Positions 40,347-48,705 of a stretch of DNA of 48,806 nt are shown here, piece after piece. Source of the DNA: an uncultured Clostridium sp. GTDB taxonomy: Bacteria > Bacillota > Clostridia > TANB77 > CAG-508. Within the stretch, counting starts at the first letter, position 1. The number at the start of each line of letters is the position of its first letter. The notes under the pieces were generated by a model. The model did not search any database. It had not been told where the DNA came from and saw nothing but the letters and a program-made list of their open reading frames with translations. The stretch spans positions 1-48,806 of the forward strand of contig USHX01000009.1 of NCBI GenBank assembly GCA_900554565.1. The letters are read 5' to 3'. The position numbers and the translations under genes are program-made.

Positions 40347-41562
40347 ATTATTAAAAACTCTATTTGTATTAGTTATTATTGTTATATTTGTACTAGCTTT
40401 TTCCAATTCTTACAATGCTCTTAGTATAGAAAACTTAGCATATGTTTTAGCTATTGGAATTGATACTTCATCTGATAATAAATTAAAAGTAAGTTTTCAA
40501 TTTTCCTCCTCTTCTCTTGCCTCTGAATCCGGCTCATCTGAAAAGGCTTCAACTTTTATAAATACTGTTACAGCTTCTTCTTTAAGTAATGCAATAAACT
40601 TAGTTAATGGATATTTAGGAAAACAAATAAATCTTTCCCATTGTAAAGTTATAATTTTTTCTGAAAAATTTGCATTACAAGGCATTTCAGATGAAATATA
40701 TACTTTAATAAATGACACACAAATAAGGCCATCTGCTAATATTGTAATTAGTAAATGTGATGCAAAATACTATATTGAACAAACAAAACCTGAATTAGAA
40801 AATCTCATTTCCAAATATTACGAAGTATTTACAAGCTCTAGCAAATACACTGGATATATGCCTGACACAACAATTGGAAAATTCTTTGACAGTTTAATTT
40901 GTACTAATTGCGAACCTTACGCAATTCTAGGTGGTGTAAATAAGGGAAAAACTAATAATAAAAAAATTGTGGGTTTGCAAAAAGATTACGAAATTAAAGC
41001 CAATCAATCTTCCATATCAGGTGAAAATGGTTCAGAAAATATAGGCGTAGCTGTTTTTAAGGAGGATAAATTAGTTGGAGAATTAAATGCTTTAGAAACA
41101 ATATGCCTTTTAAATGTTACAAACAATTTGGCTCGATTTTTAGTCTCTGTTCCAGACCCTGAAAACAATAATCATTATATAGATATTTACCTTACTCCAC
41201 TTTCGAATGCTAATATAAAAGTTAATACTAACTCTGGCTCTCCATATATAAAAGTTAAATGCAGATTTTCTGGTAGAATTTATTCTATGTCAAAAAACTC
41301 TAAATATCTTTCACCTGAGTCATTAGACGCTATATCAAATTCTTGTAGCAGTTATTTAGAGTCTATATTTACAGACTACTTATATAGAACCTCCAAAGAC
41401 TTGCAATCTGACATTTCTGGATTTGGTAAATATGCTTTAAAGAATTTTTTTACAACTAAAGAGTCAACTAATTACGATTGGAGAAATAGTTATAAAGATG
41501 CATTTTTTGATGTAAAAATTGATACATCTATAAAATCTGGTATGCTTATTACTCAAACTTAA
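40339..41562 (+). CDS. gerKC: Spore germination receptor subunit C (GerKC/GerAC) without lipobox Cys
   Basis: This 407-residue protein has an N-terminal hydrophobic segment (about residues 6-22), then NALSIENLAYVLAIGIDTSS, the usual GerAC start after the lipobox (W-x-x-x-E-I-x-x-L-A-x-V-x-x-x-G-I-D). Three alpha/beta domains follow, ending in the region YDWRNSYKDAFFDVKIDTSI. GerAC proteins are normally lipoproteins with a Cys at the signal cleavage site (L-x-G-C-W); here the corresponding residues are FSNSYNAL, with no Cys. It would therefore stay anchored by an uncleaved helix or be secreted. It overlaps gerKB by 8 bases with AGGGAG upstream. Confidence 0.92.
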   Translation: MVKLLKTLFVLVIIVIFVLAFSNSYNALSIENLAYVLAIGIDTSSDNKLKVSFQFSSSSLASESGSSEKASTFINTVTASSLSNAINLVNGYLGKQINLSHCKVIIFSEKFALQGISDEIYTLINDTQIRPSANIVISKCDAKYYIEQTKPELENLISKYYEVFTSSSKYTGYMPDTTIGKFFDSLICTNCEPYAILGGVNKGKTNNKKIVGLQKDYEIKANQSSISGENGSENIGVAVFKEDKLVGELNALETICLLNVTNNLARFLVSVPDPENNNHYIDIYLTPLSNANIKVNTNSGSPYIKVKCRFSGRIYSMSKNSKYLSPESLDAISNSCSSYLESIFTDYLYRTSKDLQSDISGFGKYALKNFFTTKESTNYDWRNSYKDAFFDVKIDTSIKSGMLITQT

Positions 41563-41585
41563 AAATATTTAGAAAGGATTTTTAT

Positions 41586-41765
41586 ATGACTACTATAGCT
41601 TATGATTTAATATTTTTCTTAACAAGTTTATATGTTTTATTTAAAGTTATTGGTTTTGCAATATATGAAATAAAGGAAATGAATAACAAAGTTTCTGGCA
41701 TTGTTATTATTTCCTTTTCAATACTTGTTGTTATATTTGCAAATATTATGATAATTATTAATTAA
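41586..41765 (+). CDS. Small two-helix membrane protein at the end of the gerK operon
   Basis: This 59-residue protein starts MTTIAYDLIFFLTSLYVLFK, has a short charged turn (YEIKEMNNKVSG) and then a second helix of about 18 residues. AGAAAGGA lies eight or so bases before the ATG, 23 bases after gerKC, so it is very likely translated. Some ger operons carry a small two-helix fourth gene (the D subunit) that tunes receptor function; this has the right size, topology and place, though I see no diagnostic sequence. Its last codons overlap the 3' end of the convergent rnr gene by 8 bases. Confidence 0.65.
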   Translation: MTTIAYDLIFFLTSLYVLFKVIGFAIYEIKEMNNKVSGIVIISFSILVVIFANIMIIIN

Positions 41766-43692
41766 CTATCTCAAAATCCACTTGTCTTAAGAGTTTGCTA
41801 GCTTTAGCAACTCTTATTTTTACTTTGTCTCCAATTTTATAAGTTGTATTTGTTTTTTCTCCTATTAGTCTCTTTCTTTCTTCATCATAAATAAAATATT
41901 CATTACCTAGATTTTCAAATCTTATTAAACCTTCTACTGTGTTTGCTAATTCCACAAACATTCCAAAAGATGTTATTGAAGATATTATTCCATCATATTC
42001 ATTTCCTATTTTATCTTCCATGTATTCTGCTTTTTTAATATCTTCCGCTTCTCTTTCTACTGTTGTTGCTACTTTTTCTCTATCTGATGATTGCTTAGCT
42101 CTTTCTTTTGCTTGCTCTTTATATTTCTCGATAAATTTTTCATCTACATCGTAACTATTTTCAAGATATTTTGATATTATTCTATGTATAAACAAATCTG
42201 GATATCTTCTTATTGGTGATGTAAAATGACAATAATATTTTCCTGCTATTCCAAAATGACCTTTGTTTTCTTCTTCATATCTTGCAACTTTTAATGTTCT
42301 TAATATTAGGTTTGAAATTACCTTTTCTTCTTCTTTACCTTTAATTTCATCTAAAACTTTTGCAAATTCTTTTGGATAAATGTGGTCTTTATTTGCTTTT
42401 ATTTTTAAACCAAAGTTAAACAAAAATTTATTTAATTCTTGTACTTTTTCTAAATCTGGCTCTTCATGTACACGATAAATAAATGGTGCATCTAACCAAT
42501 AAAATTTCTCGGCAATTGTTTCGTTTGCACTTAACATGAATTGTTCTATTATTTCGTTTGCAAATGATGTTTCATATTTTGATATGTTTGTTACTTTTCC
42601 ATTTTCATCTAAATCTATTTGACTTTCTGGAATGTCTAAATTCAAATATCCTTCTTCTATTCTTCTAGCTTTTAATATTTTTGCTAGCTCTTCCATATCT
42701 TTAAAATTTTGAATATATGGTTCATATTTTTTTAATACTTTTTTATCTGTACCATCTATTATTTTTTGGACATCATGGTAATTCATTCTTTCTGTTACAT
42801 TTATTATTCCCTTATAAACTTCAGAACTTACAACTTTTCCTTTTGGGTTTATTTCCATTGAACATGATAATGTAAATCTATCTTCACCAGCATTTAAGCT
42901 ACAAATTCCATTAGATAATTCTCTTGGTAACATTGGAATTACTCTACCTAACATGTAAATACTAGTTCCTCTTATTAGCGCTTCTTTATCTAATAAGCTG
43001 TTTTCTCTTACATAATAGCTTACATCTGCTATATGCACATCTAATTTGTAATTTTCATTATCTAATTTTATAACTCTTACTGCATCATCTAAGTCTTTTG
43101 CATCTTCACCATCTATTGTAAAAATTATTTCGTTTCTCTTGTCTACTCTGTTTGGTATGTCTTTTTTATCTACTTTATTTCCACATCTTTTAGCTTCTTC
43201 TAATACTGGTTCTGGGAATTCGTCTGGGAGATTATGTTCTTTTATTAAAGATAACATATCAACTCCTGCTTCATCTATTCTTCCTAGTATTTCTACTATT
43301 TTTCCTTCTGCATTTTTTCCCTTTTTAGGATATTTAGTTATTTTTACTAAAACCTTTTGGTTGTTTCTTGCTTTTCCAAAGTTTTTCTTTGATATAAATA
43401 TGTCTGTTCCAAAGTTTTTATCATCTGGTACTACAAATCCAAAGCTTCTACTGTATTGAAATGTTCCAACTACTGTGTCTTTTTCTCTTTCTAATACTTT
43501 TATTATTCTTCCTTCTGCTTTTTTTGAATCTGTTTTTTCTTCTATAATTTTTATTAAAACTTTATCTCCATTTAATGCATTTATTGAATTTTTCTTAGCT
43601 ATATAGATTTCATCTTCTCTTTCTTCTATTTTTACAAATCCAAATCCTTTTTGATTTTTTCTGTATATTCCTTCTAGTTTCTTTTCTTCCAT
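41758..43692 (-). CDS. rnr: Ribonuclease R
   Basis: This 644-residue 3'-5' exoribonuclease has an N-terminal cold-shock-like OB domain (KNQKGFGFVKIEEREDEIYI), a second one with YSRSFGFVVPDDKNFGTDIF, then the RNB domain with FTIDGEDAKDLDDAVRV (about 212-228, metal-binding Asp residues). The RNB domain ends near HFTSPIRRYPDLFIHRI, and a C-terminal S1 domain follows (EYDGIISSITSFGMFVELAN). It degrades structured RNA and takes part in rRNA quality control. It is somewhat shorter than the usual 700-800 residues because it has no basic C-terminal tail. It follows secG, as in many Firmicutes; smpB and ssrA are not in the window. Confidence 0.95.
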   Translation of the reverse strand: MEEKKLEGIYRKNQKGFGFVKIEEREDEIYIAKKNSINALNGDKVLIKIIEEKTDSKKAEGRIIKVLEREKDTVVGTFQYSRSFGFVVPDDKNFGTDIFISKKNFGKARNNQKVLVKITKYPKKGKNAEGKIVEILGRIDEAGVDMLSLIKEHNLPDEFPEPVLEEAKRCGNKVDKKDIPNRVDKRNEIIFTIDGEDAKDLDDAVRVIKLDNENYKLDVHIADVSYYVRENSLLDKEALIRGTSIYMLGRVIPMLPRELSNGICSLNAGEDRFTLSCSMEINPKGKVVSSEVYKGIINVTERMNYHDVQKIIDGTDKKVLKKYEPYIQNFKDMEELAKILKARRIEEGYLNLDIPESQIDLDENGKVTNISKYETSFANEIIEQFMLSANETIAEKFYWLDAPFIYRVHEEPDLEKVQELNKFLFNFGLKIKANKDHIYPKEFAKVLDEIKGKEEEKVISNLILRTLKVARYEEENKGHFGIAGKYYCHFTSPIRRYPDLFIHRIISKYLENSYDVDEKFIEKYKEQAKERAKQSSDREKVATTVEREAEDIKKAEYMEDKIGNEYDGIISSITSFGMFVELANTVEGLIRFENLGNEYFIYDEERKRLIGEKTNTTYKIGDKVKIRVAKASKLLRQVDFEIVN

Positions 43693-43721
43693 TAATCTTT
43701 CCTTTCTCTTTTATAAAACAT

Positions 43722-43750
43722 AAAAAGGGCTAGTTTTTGTAAAACCGCCC
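43722..43750 (-). terminator. Hairpin between secG and rnr
   Basis: On minus, GGGC..TTTT-ACA-AAAA..GCCC is followed by T5. It probably lets part of secG transcription continue into rnr. Confidence 0.65.
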
Positions 43751-43761
43751 ATTTATTTTTC

Positions 43762-44010
43762 CTATGCCATATATACTATTCCTAATGCAATTGTTAATAT
43801 TGCAAATACTACTGCTAATATTACTGTCCATCTTTTTTGTTTTCCTTCTTTTGTTCTACCTTTGTTTTTTTCGTAGAAGTTGTTTGTTGATGAACCTGTT
43901 ATTGTTGATGATAGCCCTGCATCTTCTTTTGTTTGGATTAATGTTAATATTATTAATGCTAGTGCTACTACCACATAAATTGCTATTAATATTGTTTTTG
44001 CTATTTCCAT
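43762..44010 (-). CDS. secG: Preprotein translocase subunit SecG
   Basis: This 82-residue protein has two membrane helices (about residues 4-24 and 60-80) joined by a loop with IQTKEDAGLSSTITGSSTNNF, the SecG signature (TKEDAGLS-x-x-x-GG-type), and a basic stretch NKGRTKEGKQKRW. SecG assists SecYEG and SecA in protein export. GGAGGAAC lies upstream of the ATG. Followed by rnr in the same direction after a hairpin. Length is normal. Confidence 0.93.
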   Translation of the reverse strand: MEIAKTILIAIYVVVALALIILTLIQTKEDAGLSSTITGSSTNNFYEKNKGRTKEGKQKRWTVILAVVFAILTIALGIVYMA

Positions 44011-44053
44011 TTATTTGTTCCTCCTAACGGTTTTCTCCTTATTACACTTAGCT

Positions 44054-44082
44054 ATTGTAACATAGTTTTTCCCAAATTGCAA
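44054..44082 (-). promoter_or_regulatory. Sigma-A promoter of secG
   Basis: TTGCAA (44077-44082) and TACAAT (44054-44059) are spaced by 17 bases, about 44 bases upstream of the ATG. Confidence 0.75.
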
Positions 44083-44090
44083 CTGTTTTT

Positions 44091-44765
44091 TTATTTTAAT
44101 ATGCACCATGTTCCTATAGGTTCTGGTAAGTCTTTAAAAGTTAATTCTTCTTTAGTAACTGGGTGAATAATTGTAAGTTCATATGCCCAAAGAGCTATTT
44201 GTTTTCCCTTGCCTCTTGTTCCATATTTTTGGTCACCAAATATACTATGTCCAAAATTTGAAAGTTGCACTCTTATTTGATGATGTCTTCCAGTATGTAA
44301 GTTGATTTCTACTAAACTCAAATCTTTTACCTGATTATATTTTAAAACTTTATAATCTAATTTAGCCAGTTTTGAATTTTTCTTTTCTTTCTTTACCACT
44401 TTACTCATATTGTGTCTTTCATCTTTATATAAATAATCTTCTAATGTTCCTTGATTTTTTTCAAATTTTCCATCTACAACTGCTAAATATTTTTTCTTAA
44501 ATATTTTTTCTCTTACTTGGTTGCTAAGCCTTGAAGCTGCTTTTGAAGTTTTAGCAAAAATCATTATTCCACCAACAGGTCTATCTAGTCTGTGTACTAA
44601 ACCTAAGTATACATTTCCTGGTTTTTTATATTTTTCTTTTATATAGTCTTTCACAAGTGTTAGCATATCAACATCACCTGTTTTATCTGATTGTGATGGA
44701 ATATTGGGCTTTTTTTCTACAACAATTATATGATTATCTTCATATAGAATTTTAAATTTTCCCAT
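44091..44765 (-). CDS. RluA-family pseudouridine synthase
   Basis: This 224-residue enzyme isomerises uridine in rRNA or tRNA. The catalytic motif is YLGLVHRLDRPVGGIMIFAK (about 52-71; Asp of HRLD). Further family marks are KKYLAVVDGKFEKNQGTLED, with EINLHTGRHHQIRVQLSNFG and FGDQKYG. The N-terminal S4 RNA-binding domain of RluC/RluD is absent, so it is the short RluA-like form. It starts three bases after the stop of the methyltransferase gene, with GGGAGAAATAG as overlapping ribosome site, so the two RNA-modification genes are co-translated. Confidence 0.92.
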   Translation of the reverse strand: MGKFKILYEDNHIIVVEKKPNIPSQSDKTGDVDMLTLVKDYIKEKYKKPGNVYLGLVHRLDRPVGGIMIFAKTSKAASRLSNQVREKIFKKKYLAVVDGKFEKNQGTLEDYLYKDERHNMSKVVKKEKKNSKLAKLDYKVLKYNQVKDLSLVEINLHTGRHHQIRVQLSNFGHSIFGDQKYGTRGKGKQIALWAYELTIIHPVTKEELTFKDLPEPIGTWCILK

Positions 44766-44768
44766 ATT

Positions 44769-45632
44769 CTATTTCTCCCATCTGCCATAAATTCCACATG
44801 GTAAAACTAACTCTGATTTTTCCATTGGTATACCAATTTCTCCACAGTCTATTTTTCCTTTATGTTCTTTTCCTACTGTTAGACATAATATATTTTTTAA
44901 CACTGTACTTGATATTCCTGTTGTATATGAATTTATTAAGAAAAATAATGGATTGTCAGATAATACTTTTGTACATAGTTCTACTAAATCATATATGTTA
45001 TCTTCAAATTGCCATACTTCTCCTTTTGCACCTCTTCCATATGATGGTGGGTCCATTATTATTGCATCATATTTATTTCCACGCCTAATTTCTCTATTTA
45101 CAAATTTTACAACATCATCTACTATAAATCTTACTGGTCTTTCACGTAATCCTGATGATTCTACATTTTCTTTTGCCCATGTTGTCATTCCTTTTGAACT
45201 ATCTACATGACATACTGATGCTCCTGCTGATAAACATGCAACTGTTGCTCCACCTGTATATGCAAATAAATTTAACACTTTTATTTCTCTTTTCTCTGAT
45301 TTTATTTTATTTATCATCCAGTCCCAGTTAACTGCTTGTTCTGGGAATAAACCTGTATGTTTAAATCCCATTGGTTTTATATTAAATGTTAAATTTTTAT
45401 AATGAATTTGCCATCTACTTGGAACTTTTTTATTAAATTCCCATGAACCACCACCTGTTTTACTTCTATGGTATGTTGCATTTATTTCTTTCCATTTGTT
45501 TGGAAAGCTCTTATTTTTCCAAATTATTTGTGGATCTGGTCTAGATAAAACTACATCTCCCCATCTTTCTAATTTTTGGCCATTTGCCATGTCTAATATT
45601 TTATATTCTTTCCATTCATTTGCTAATATCAT
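44769..45632 (-). CDS. Class I SAM-dependent methyltransferase, RlmI/RlmK-like
   Basis: This 287-residue protein has a short beta-rich N-terminal part (RWGDVVLSRPDPQIIWKNKS) and a Rossmann methyltransferase core: motif I KVLNLFAYTGGATVACLSAG, an acidic VDSSKG (motif II), then KYDAIIMDPPSYGRG (motif IV, DPPSYGRG). That pattern is typical of 23S rRNA cytosine-C5 or guanine-N7 methyltransferases such as RlmI and RlmK-L. No PUA domain is present. The start lacks a ribosome site nearby; GGGAGG lies 32 bases upstream across a hairpin (see the regulatory entry). The next gene encodes a pseudouridine synthase, which fits rRNA modification. Confidence 0.9.
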   Translation of the reverse strand: MILANEWKEYKILDMANGQKLERWGDVVLSRPDPQIIWKNKSFPNKWKEINATYHRSKTGGGSWEFNKKVPSRWQIHYKNLTFNIKPMGFKHTGLFPEQAVNWDWMINKIKSEKREIKVLNLFAYTGGATVACLSAGASVCHVDSSKGMTTWAKENVESSGLRERPVRFIVDDVVKFVNREIRRGNKYDAIIMDPPSYGRGAKGEVWQFEDNIYDLVELCTKVLSDNPLFFLINSYTTGISSTVLKNILCLTVGKEHKGKIDCGEIGIPMEKSELVLPCGIYGRWEK

Positions 45633-45641
45633 TTTTTATGT

Positions 45642-45690
45642 AGTAATATAAAAAATATTACTATCCTCCCTCTTCTTAGAATAGTAATAT
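45642..45690 (-). promoter_or_regulatory. Two mutually exclusive hairpins around the methyltransferase ribosome site
   Basis: Three segments on minus share one sequence theme: ATATTACTAT (45690-45681), ATAGTAATAT (45664-45655) and ATATTACT (45649-45642). The middle can pair with the first, forming a terminator with GGGAGG in its loop and T5 after it. It can instead pair with the third, which brings GGGAGG (45670-45665) to about 11 unpaired bases from the ATG. This looks like an attenuator or translational switch. Confidence 0.5.
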
Positions 45691-45702
45691 TTTACCATAT
45701 TT

Positions 45703-45912
45703 TTATATATTTTGCAAAATTTTCATAAAATTGTATATCATTATAAAATTTACAATTGAAAATAGTATAAAACTACTTACTGTTATGCTTAGTAGTTTAT
45801 GTTTTTTTATTTTTCTCCAAACTTTACTTCTCATCCTTTCCTTTTTTATTACTAGCCTATCTAGTTTTGTATTGTACCTAACTTCAAACATATCATCTTT
45901 TGCATATTCCAT
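45703..45912 (-). CDS. Small single-pass membrane protein
   Basis: This 69-residue product is of unknown function. The N-terminal 30 residues are charged and probably cytoplasmic (YAKDDMFEVRYNTKLDRLVI). A very basic stretch follows (KKERMRSKVWRKIKKHK), then one membrane helix (about 43-63) and a short end. AAAAGGGGGATT lies before the ATG. The basic stretch ahead of the helix fits the positive-inside rule. It stands upstream of the methyltransferase and pseudouridine synthase genes in the same direction and is separated by a terminator-like hairpin. Confidence 0.65.
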   Translation of the reverse strand: MEYAKDDMFEVRYNTKLDRLVIKKERMRSKVWRKIKKHKLLSITVSSFILFSIVNFIMIYNFMKILQNI

Positions 45913-46077
45913 AAAAAATCCCCCTTTTTATTTTGCTTGTCCTTTTTGCTTTGTATATTATATTCATGCCATATGTCTTTTATTACTAAATTTTATATTT
46001 TTATTAAAAATTTCAAATTCAATTTTCTTTAAGCTTCGATTTTTATTTTATATATTAGGTGCAATTCCTAAATTATG

Positions 46078-46106
46078 TTGACTTCGGTGCCATATTAGTG
46101 TATAAT
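46078..46106 (+). promoter_or_regulatory. Sigma-A promoter for the 73-residue membrane protein
   Basis: TTGACT (46078-46083) and TATAAT (46101-46106) are spaced by 17 bases. Confidence 0.72.
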
Positions 46107-46174
46107 AAGTAATGTAGTAGAAGAATAATCTTCTAAAATTTTATCAATTAACTTTTTACAGGAGGACATATAAT

Positions 46175-46396
46175 ATGAAAAAATTGATGAGATTTGTAGT
46201 TTTTACTTTATTGTTAGTAGTTGTTTTTTTAATTATTAATAATAAAGATGAAATAGTGAAAGTTATTACACGCATTCCTATTTCATGGATATACTGTTAT
46301 TTTGCAGGAAGTGTTATTACTTATCTTGCATGTAATGGTGTTCATCTTCCAAAGAAGAAGAAAGATTCTGAATATTTCGAAGATGAAAAAAAATAA
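46175..46396 (+). CDS. Small two-helix membrane protein
   Basis: This 73-residue product is not recognised. It has an N-terminal helix (about residues 5-23: FVVFTLLLVVVFLIINN), a short polar stretch, a second helix (about 37-52: SWIYCYFAGSVITYLA) and a charged tail PKKKKDSEYFEDEKK. CAGGAGGAC precedes the ATG, and a sigma-A promoter and a strong terminator bracket it, so it is a real one-gene unit. The tail is very acidic after a Lys run. No neighbours give a functional hint. Confidence 0.7.
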   Translation: MKKLMRFVVFTLLLVVVFLIINNKDEIVKVITRIPISWIYCYFAGSVITYLACNGVHLPKKKKDSEYFEDEKK

Positions 46397-46434
46397 AAAA
46401 TCAGGTATACTATTTTTAGTATACCTGATTTTTT
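46395..46434. terminator. Bidirectional terminator between convergent genes
   Basis: A perfect 18-bp stem (AAAAAATCAGGTATACTA with its complement) has a 4-base loop. It overlaps the last bases of uvrC and serves both sides. Confidence 0.9.
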
Positions 46435-48215
46435 ACATATTTTTTAGTTTTTGTGCCAATTCCTTATTAATTCCTTTTACTTTCATTAAATCTTCTATTG
46501 AGGCTTCTTTTATTTTTTTCACACTTCCAAATTCTTTAAGTAATGCTTTTTTCTTAACTTCTCCTATTCCATCTATTTCATCTAACTGTGATTTTGTTAT
46601 TTGCTTATCTCTTAATTTTCTATGATATGTTATAGCTGTGTCATGGACAGTATCTTGGAATCTCGTTATTAAATTCATCAAATTTTGAGATATTTCTAAT
46701 TCATTTCTATTTTCATCCATCAAAGCTCTTGTTTGATGCTTATCATTTTTTACCATTCCAAATACAGGAATATCTAAATTATATTTGGCAATTGCATTTT
46801 TTGTAGCTCTTATTTGTGTTATTCCTCCATCTGCAAAAATAGCATCTGGTAATTTCCCAAACCCACCTTTTGGATTTTCTATTGAGTGTTTTAATCTTCT
46901 TGTTATAACTTCTTCCATGCATTTAGGGTCATCTTGCCCTACTACTGTTTTTATTTTAAACCTTCTTGATAAGTTTTTCTTTATTACTCCATCTTGCATT
47001 ACACACATTCCTGCAACCACATATTCTCCAGAAATATTTGAAATATCATATGTTTCTATTTTTCTAGGCAATTTTTCTAAATTTAAAACTTCTTTTAGTT
47101 CTAATAAAATTTCACTTTTGTCTTTTTCTTTATTATCTAATGTTACTTTACTATTTAATTCTGCCATCTCTACAAAGCGTAGTTTTTCGCCTTTTTTAGG
47201 GCTTTTTATTTCCACTTTTTTGCCTAACATTGTGGATAACCAGTTTTCTACCGCTTCTTTATCATCTATTTCTTCTCTTACCATTATTTTATTTGGAATA
47301 TTGGGATTGTCTAAATAGTATTGTTTTATAAATCCTGATGTTATTTCCTTATCGTCCATACCTTCTAAGTCTGTATAAAAGTAATGTTCTCTTCCAATCA
47401 TCTTGCTGCCACGCACGAAAAATATTTCTATACAAACTTGCAATTCTGATTTTGCAATTCCTATCACATCTATATTATTTTCAGATATGTTAGACACTTT
47501 TTGTTTTGCTGATACTCTTTCTATTGCTTGAATTCTATCTCTTATGCTTGCAGCTTCCTCATAATTCATTTTGCTTGCTGCTTCTCCGCATTTTTATTTT
47601 TAATTCTTTTATTATTTTATCTGTTTTTCCTTCTAGTAAATCTATTATTTCATCTATTTGTTTTCTATATTCTTCTTTTGTCACATATCCCATACATGGT
47701 GCTAAGCATCTATTTATATGGTAATTCAAACATGGTCTTTCTCTTTTTTTCAATGTTCTACATTGTCTAATTTTATATTTTTGTTTTATAAAATCTACCA
47801 TTTCTTTAGCACTTCCTGGGTTCGCATATGGTCCAAAATATTTTGAGCCATCATTTACTATTCTTCTTGTTATAAATACTCCTGGATAATCTGATTTTAA
47901 ATCTATTTTTATGTATGGATATGTTTTATCATCTTTTAAAAGCACATTGAATTTAGGTCTGTTTTTCTTTATTAAATTACATTCTAATATAAGTGCTTCT
48001 GCTTCATTATCGACTACGATATATTCAAAATGGTCTATTAAACTTACCATTTTCTTTATTCTTTCTGTTTTGTCAGTTTTTCTAAAATATTGTCTTACTC
48101 TATTTTTTAATGATACTGCTTTTCCAACATATATAATTGTATCATTCTTATCTCTCATTACATAAACACCTGGTTTTCCAGGTAATTTTTTTAGCTCTTC
48201 TTCTATATTAAACAT
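46433..48215 (-). CDS. uvrC: UvrABC system protein C, +1 frameshift at a CGG codon
   Basis: Nucleotide excision repair endonuclease. The first frame gives the GIY-YIG domain (PGVYVMRDKNDTIIYVGKAV) and the Cys-rich helices, then reads AAA ATG CGG AGA and soon stops (TGA at 47559-47561). The family sequence continues in the +1 frame: skipping the C at 47588 gives M-G-E-A-A-S-K-M-N-Y-E-E-A-A-S-I-R-D (the UVR domain), then the RNase H-like domain with FADGGITQIRATKNAI and the C-terminal helix-hairpin-helix. The rebuilt protein is about 593 residues, normal for UvrC. The frame-2 stop lies only four codons before CGG, so the shift site is tightly bounded. Upstream in-frame GTG 48224 overlaps the ribosome site, so ATG 48215 is preferred. 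It matches the spoVAE and gerKA cases. Confidence 0.9.
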
Positions 48216-48274
48216 ATTTTTCACCTTTTTTATTATAACATGTTTATCTCTCTTTTTCTACTATACCTAAATAA

Positions 48275-48302
48275 AAAAAGATAGCTAATTAGCTACCTTT
48301 TT
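48275..48302 (-). terminator. Terminator of the 48289-48567 gene
   Basis: Stem AAAAAGGTAGCT/AGCTATCTTTTT with an AATT loop and T-run on minus; it overlaps the stop codon. Confidence 0.75.
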
Positions 48303-48567
48303 CTGGACTTAAATTTTTTATGTGAATTATTCTTTCCTTTTTGTCCGCTATAGAAATTTTAAATTTTCCATTTGCTTTTTCATTAATTTCCACTAAGCAT
48401 TCACATACTCTTTCAAACTTTGCTTTTGATAGTGGTAAGAATATTCCTTTTCTTCCCCTTACTCCTGTTTGTTCGAAGATTTCTTCTTCCGTAAATAGAT
48501 AGTAATTTTCTACATCTGTCATAAAATCTTCAATAAACTTTTCTAGCATTGCTTTTGTTTCCTTCAT
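48289..48567 (-). CDS. Hypothetical protein
   Basis: This 92-residue soluble protein is not recognised. It opens with a helical acidic stretch (KETKAMLEKFIEDFMTDVEN), then YYLFTEEEIFEQTGVRGRKG, then a segment with KFERVCECLVEINEKANGKF and a short beta end. The helix-turn pattern with basic RGRKG could be a small DNA- or RNA-binding fold, but no motif is diagnostic. An upstream ATG (48585) overlaps the GGAGGAC site, so ATG 48567 is the start. It has a consensus promoter and its own terminator. Confidence 0.7.
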   Translation of the reverse strand: MKETKAMLEKFIEDFMTDVENYYLFTEEEIFEQTGVRGRKGIFLPLSKAKFERVCECLVEINEKANGKFKISIADKKERIIHIKNLSPEKGS

Positions 48568-48597
48568 GTTAAAGTCCTCCTGCATATAATATACTTT

Positions 48598-48627
48598 ATT
48601 ATAACTCTTTTTGTTTAATTATGTCAA
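48598..48627 (-). promoter_or_regulatory. Sigma-A promoter of the 48289-48567 gene
   Basis: Consensus TTGACA (48622-48627) and TATAAT (48598-48603) are spaced by 18 bases. Confidence 0.78.
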
Positions 48628-48642
48628 TTATATTTGCATAAT

Positions 48643-48668
48643 AAAAGAAGCTATTTCTAGCTTCTTTT
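48643..48668 (-). terminator. Terminator of the HU gene
   Basis: A perfect 11-bp stem AAAAGAAGCTA/TAGCTTCTTTT with a 4-base loop. Confidence 0.85.
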
Positions 48669-48705
48669 CTATGAATTCATATATTTATATATTTATACAA
48701 AACTC

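Noticed and set aside
46433..47569. Separate UvrC-like C-terminal gene starting at ATG 47569
   Set aside because: The ATG (of S-K-M-N-Y-E) is internal to the UVR domain with no ribosome site; merged with the N-terminal frame.
7669..47588. Three independent sequencing or assembly errors
   Set aside because: Possible in principle, but each error would have to insert a C just before GG so as to create an in-frame CGG, a codon otherwise found once. Kept as the main alternative, not favoured.
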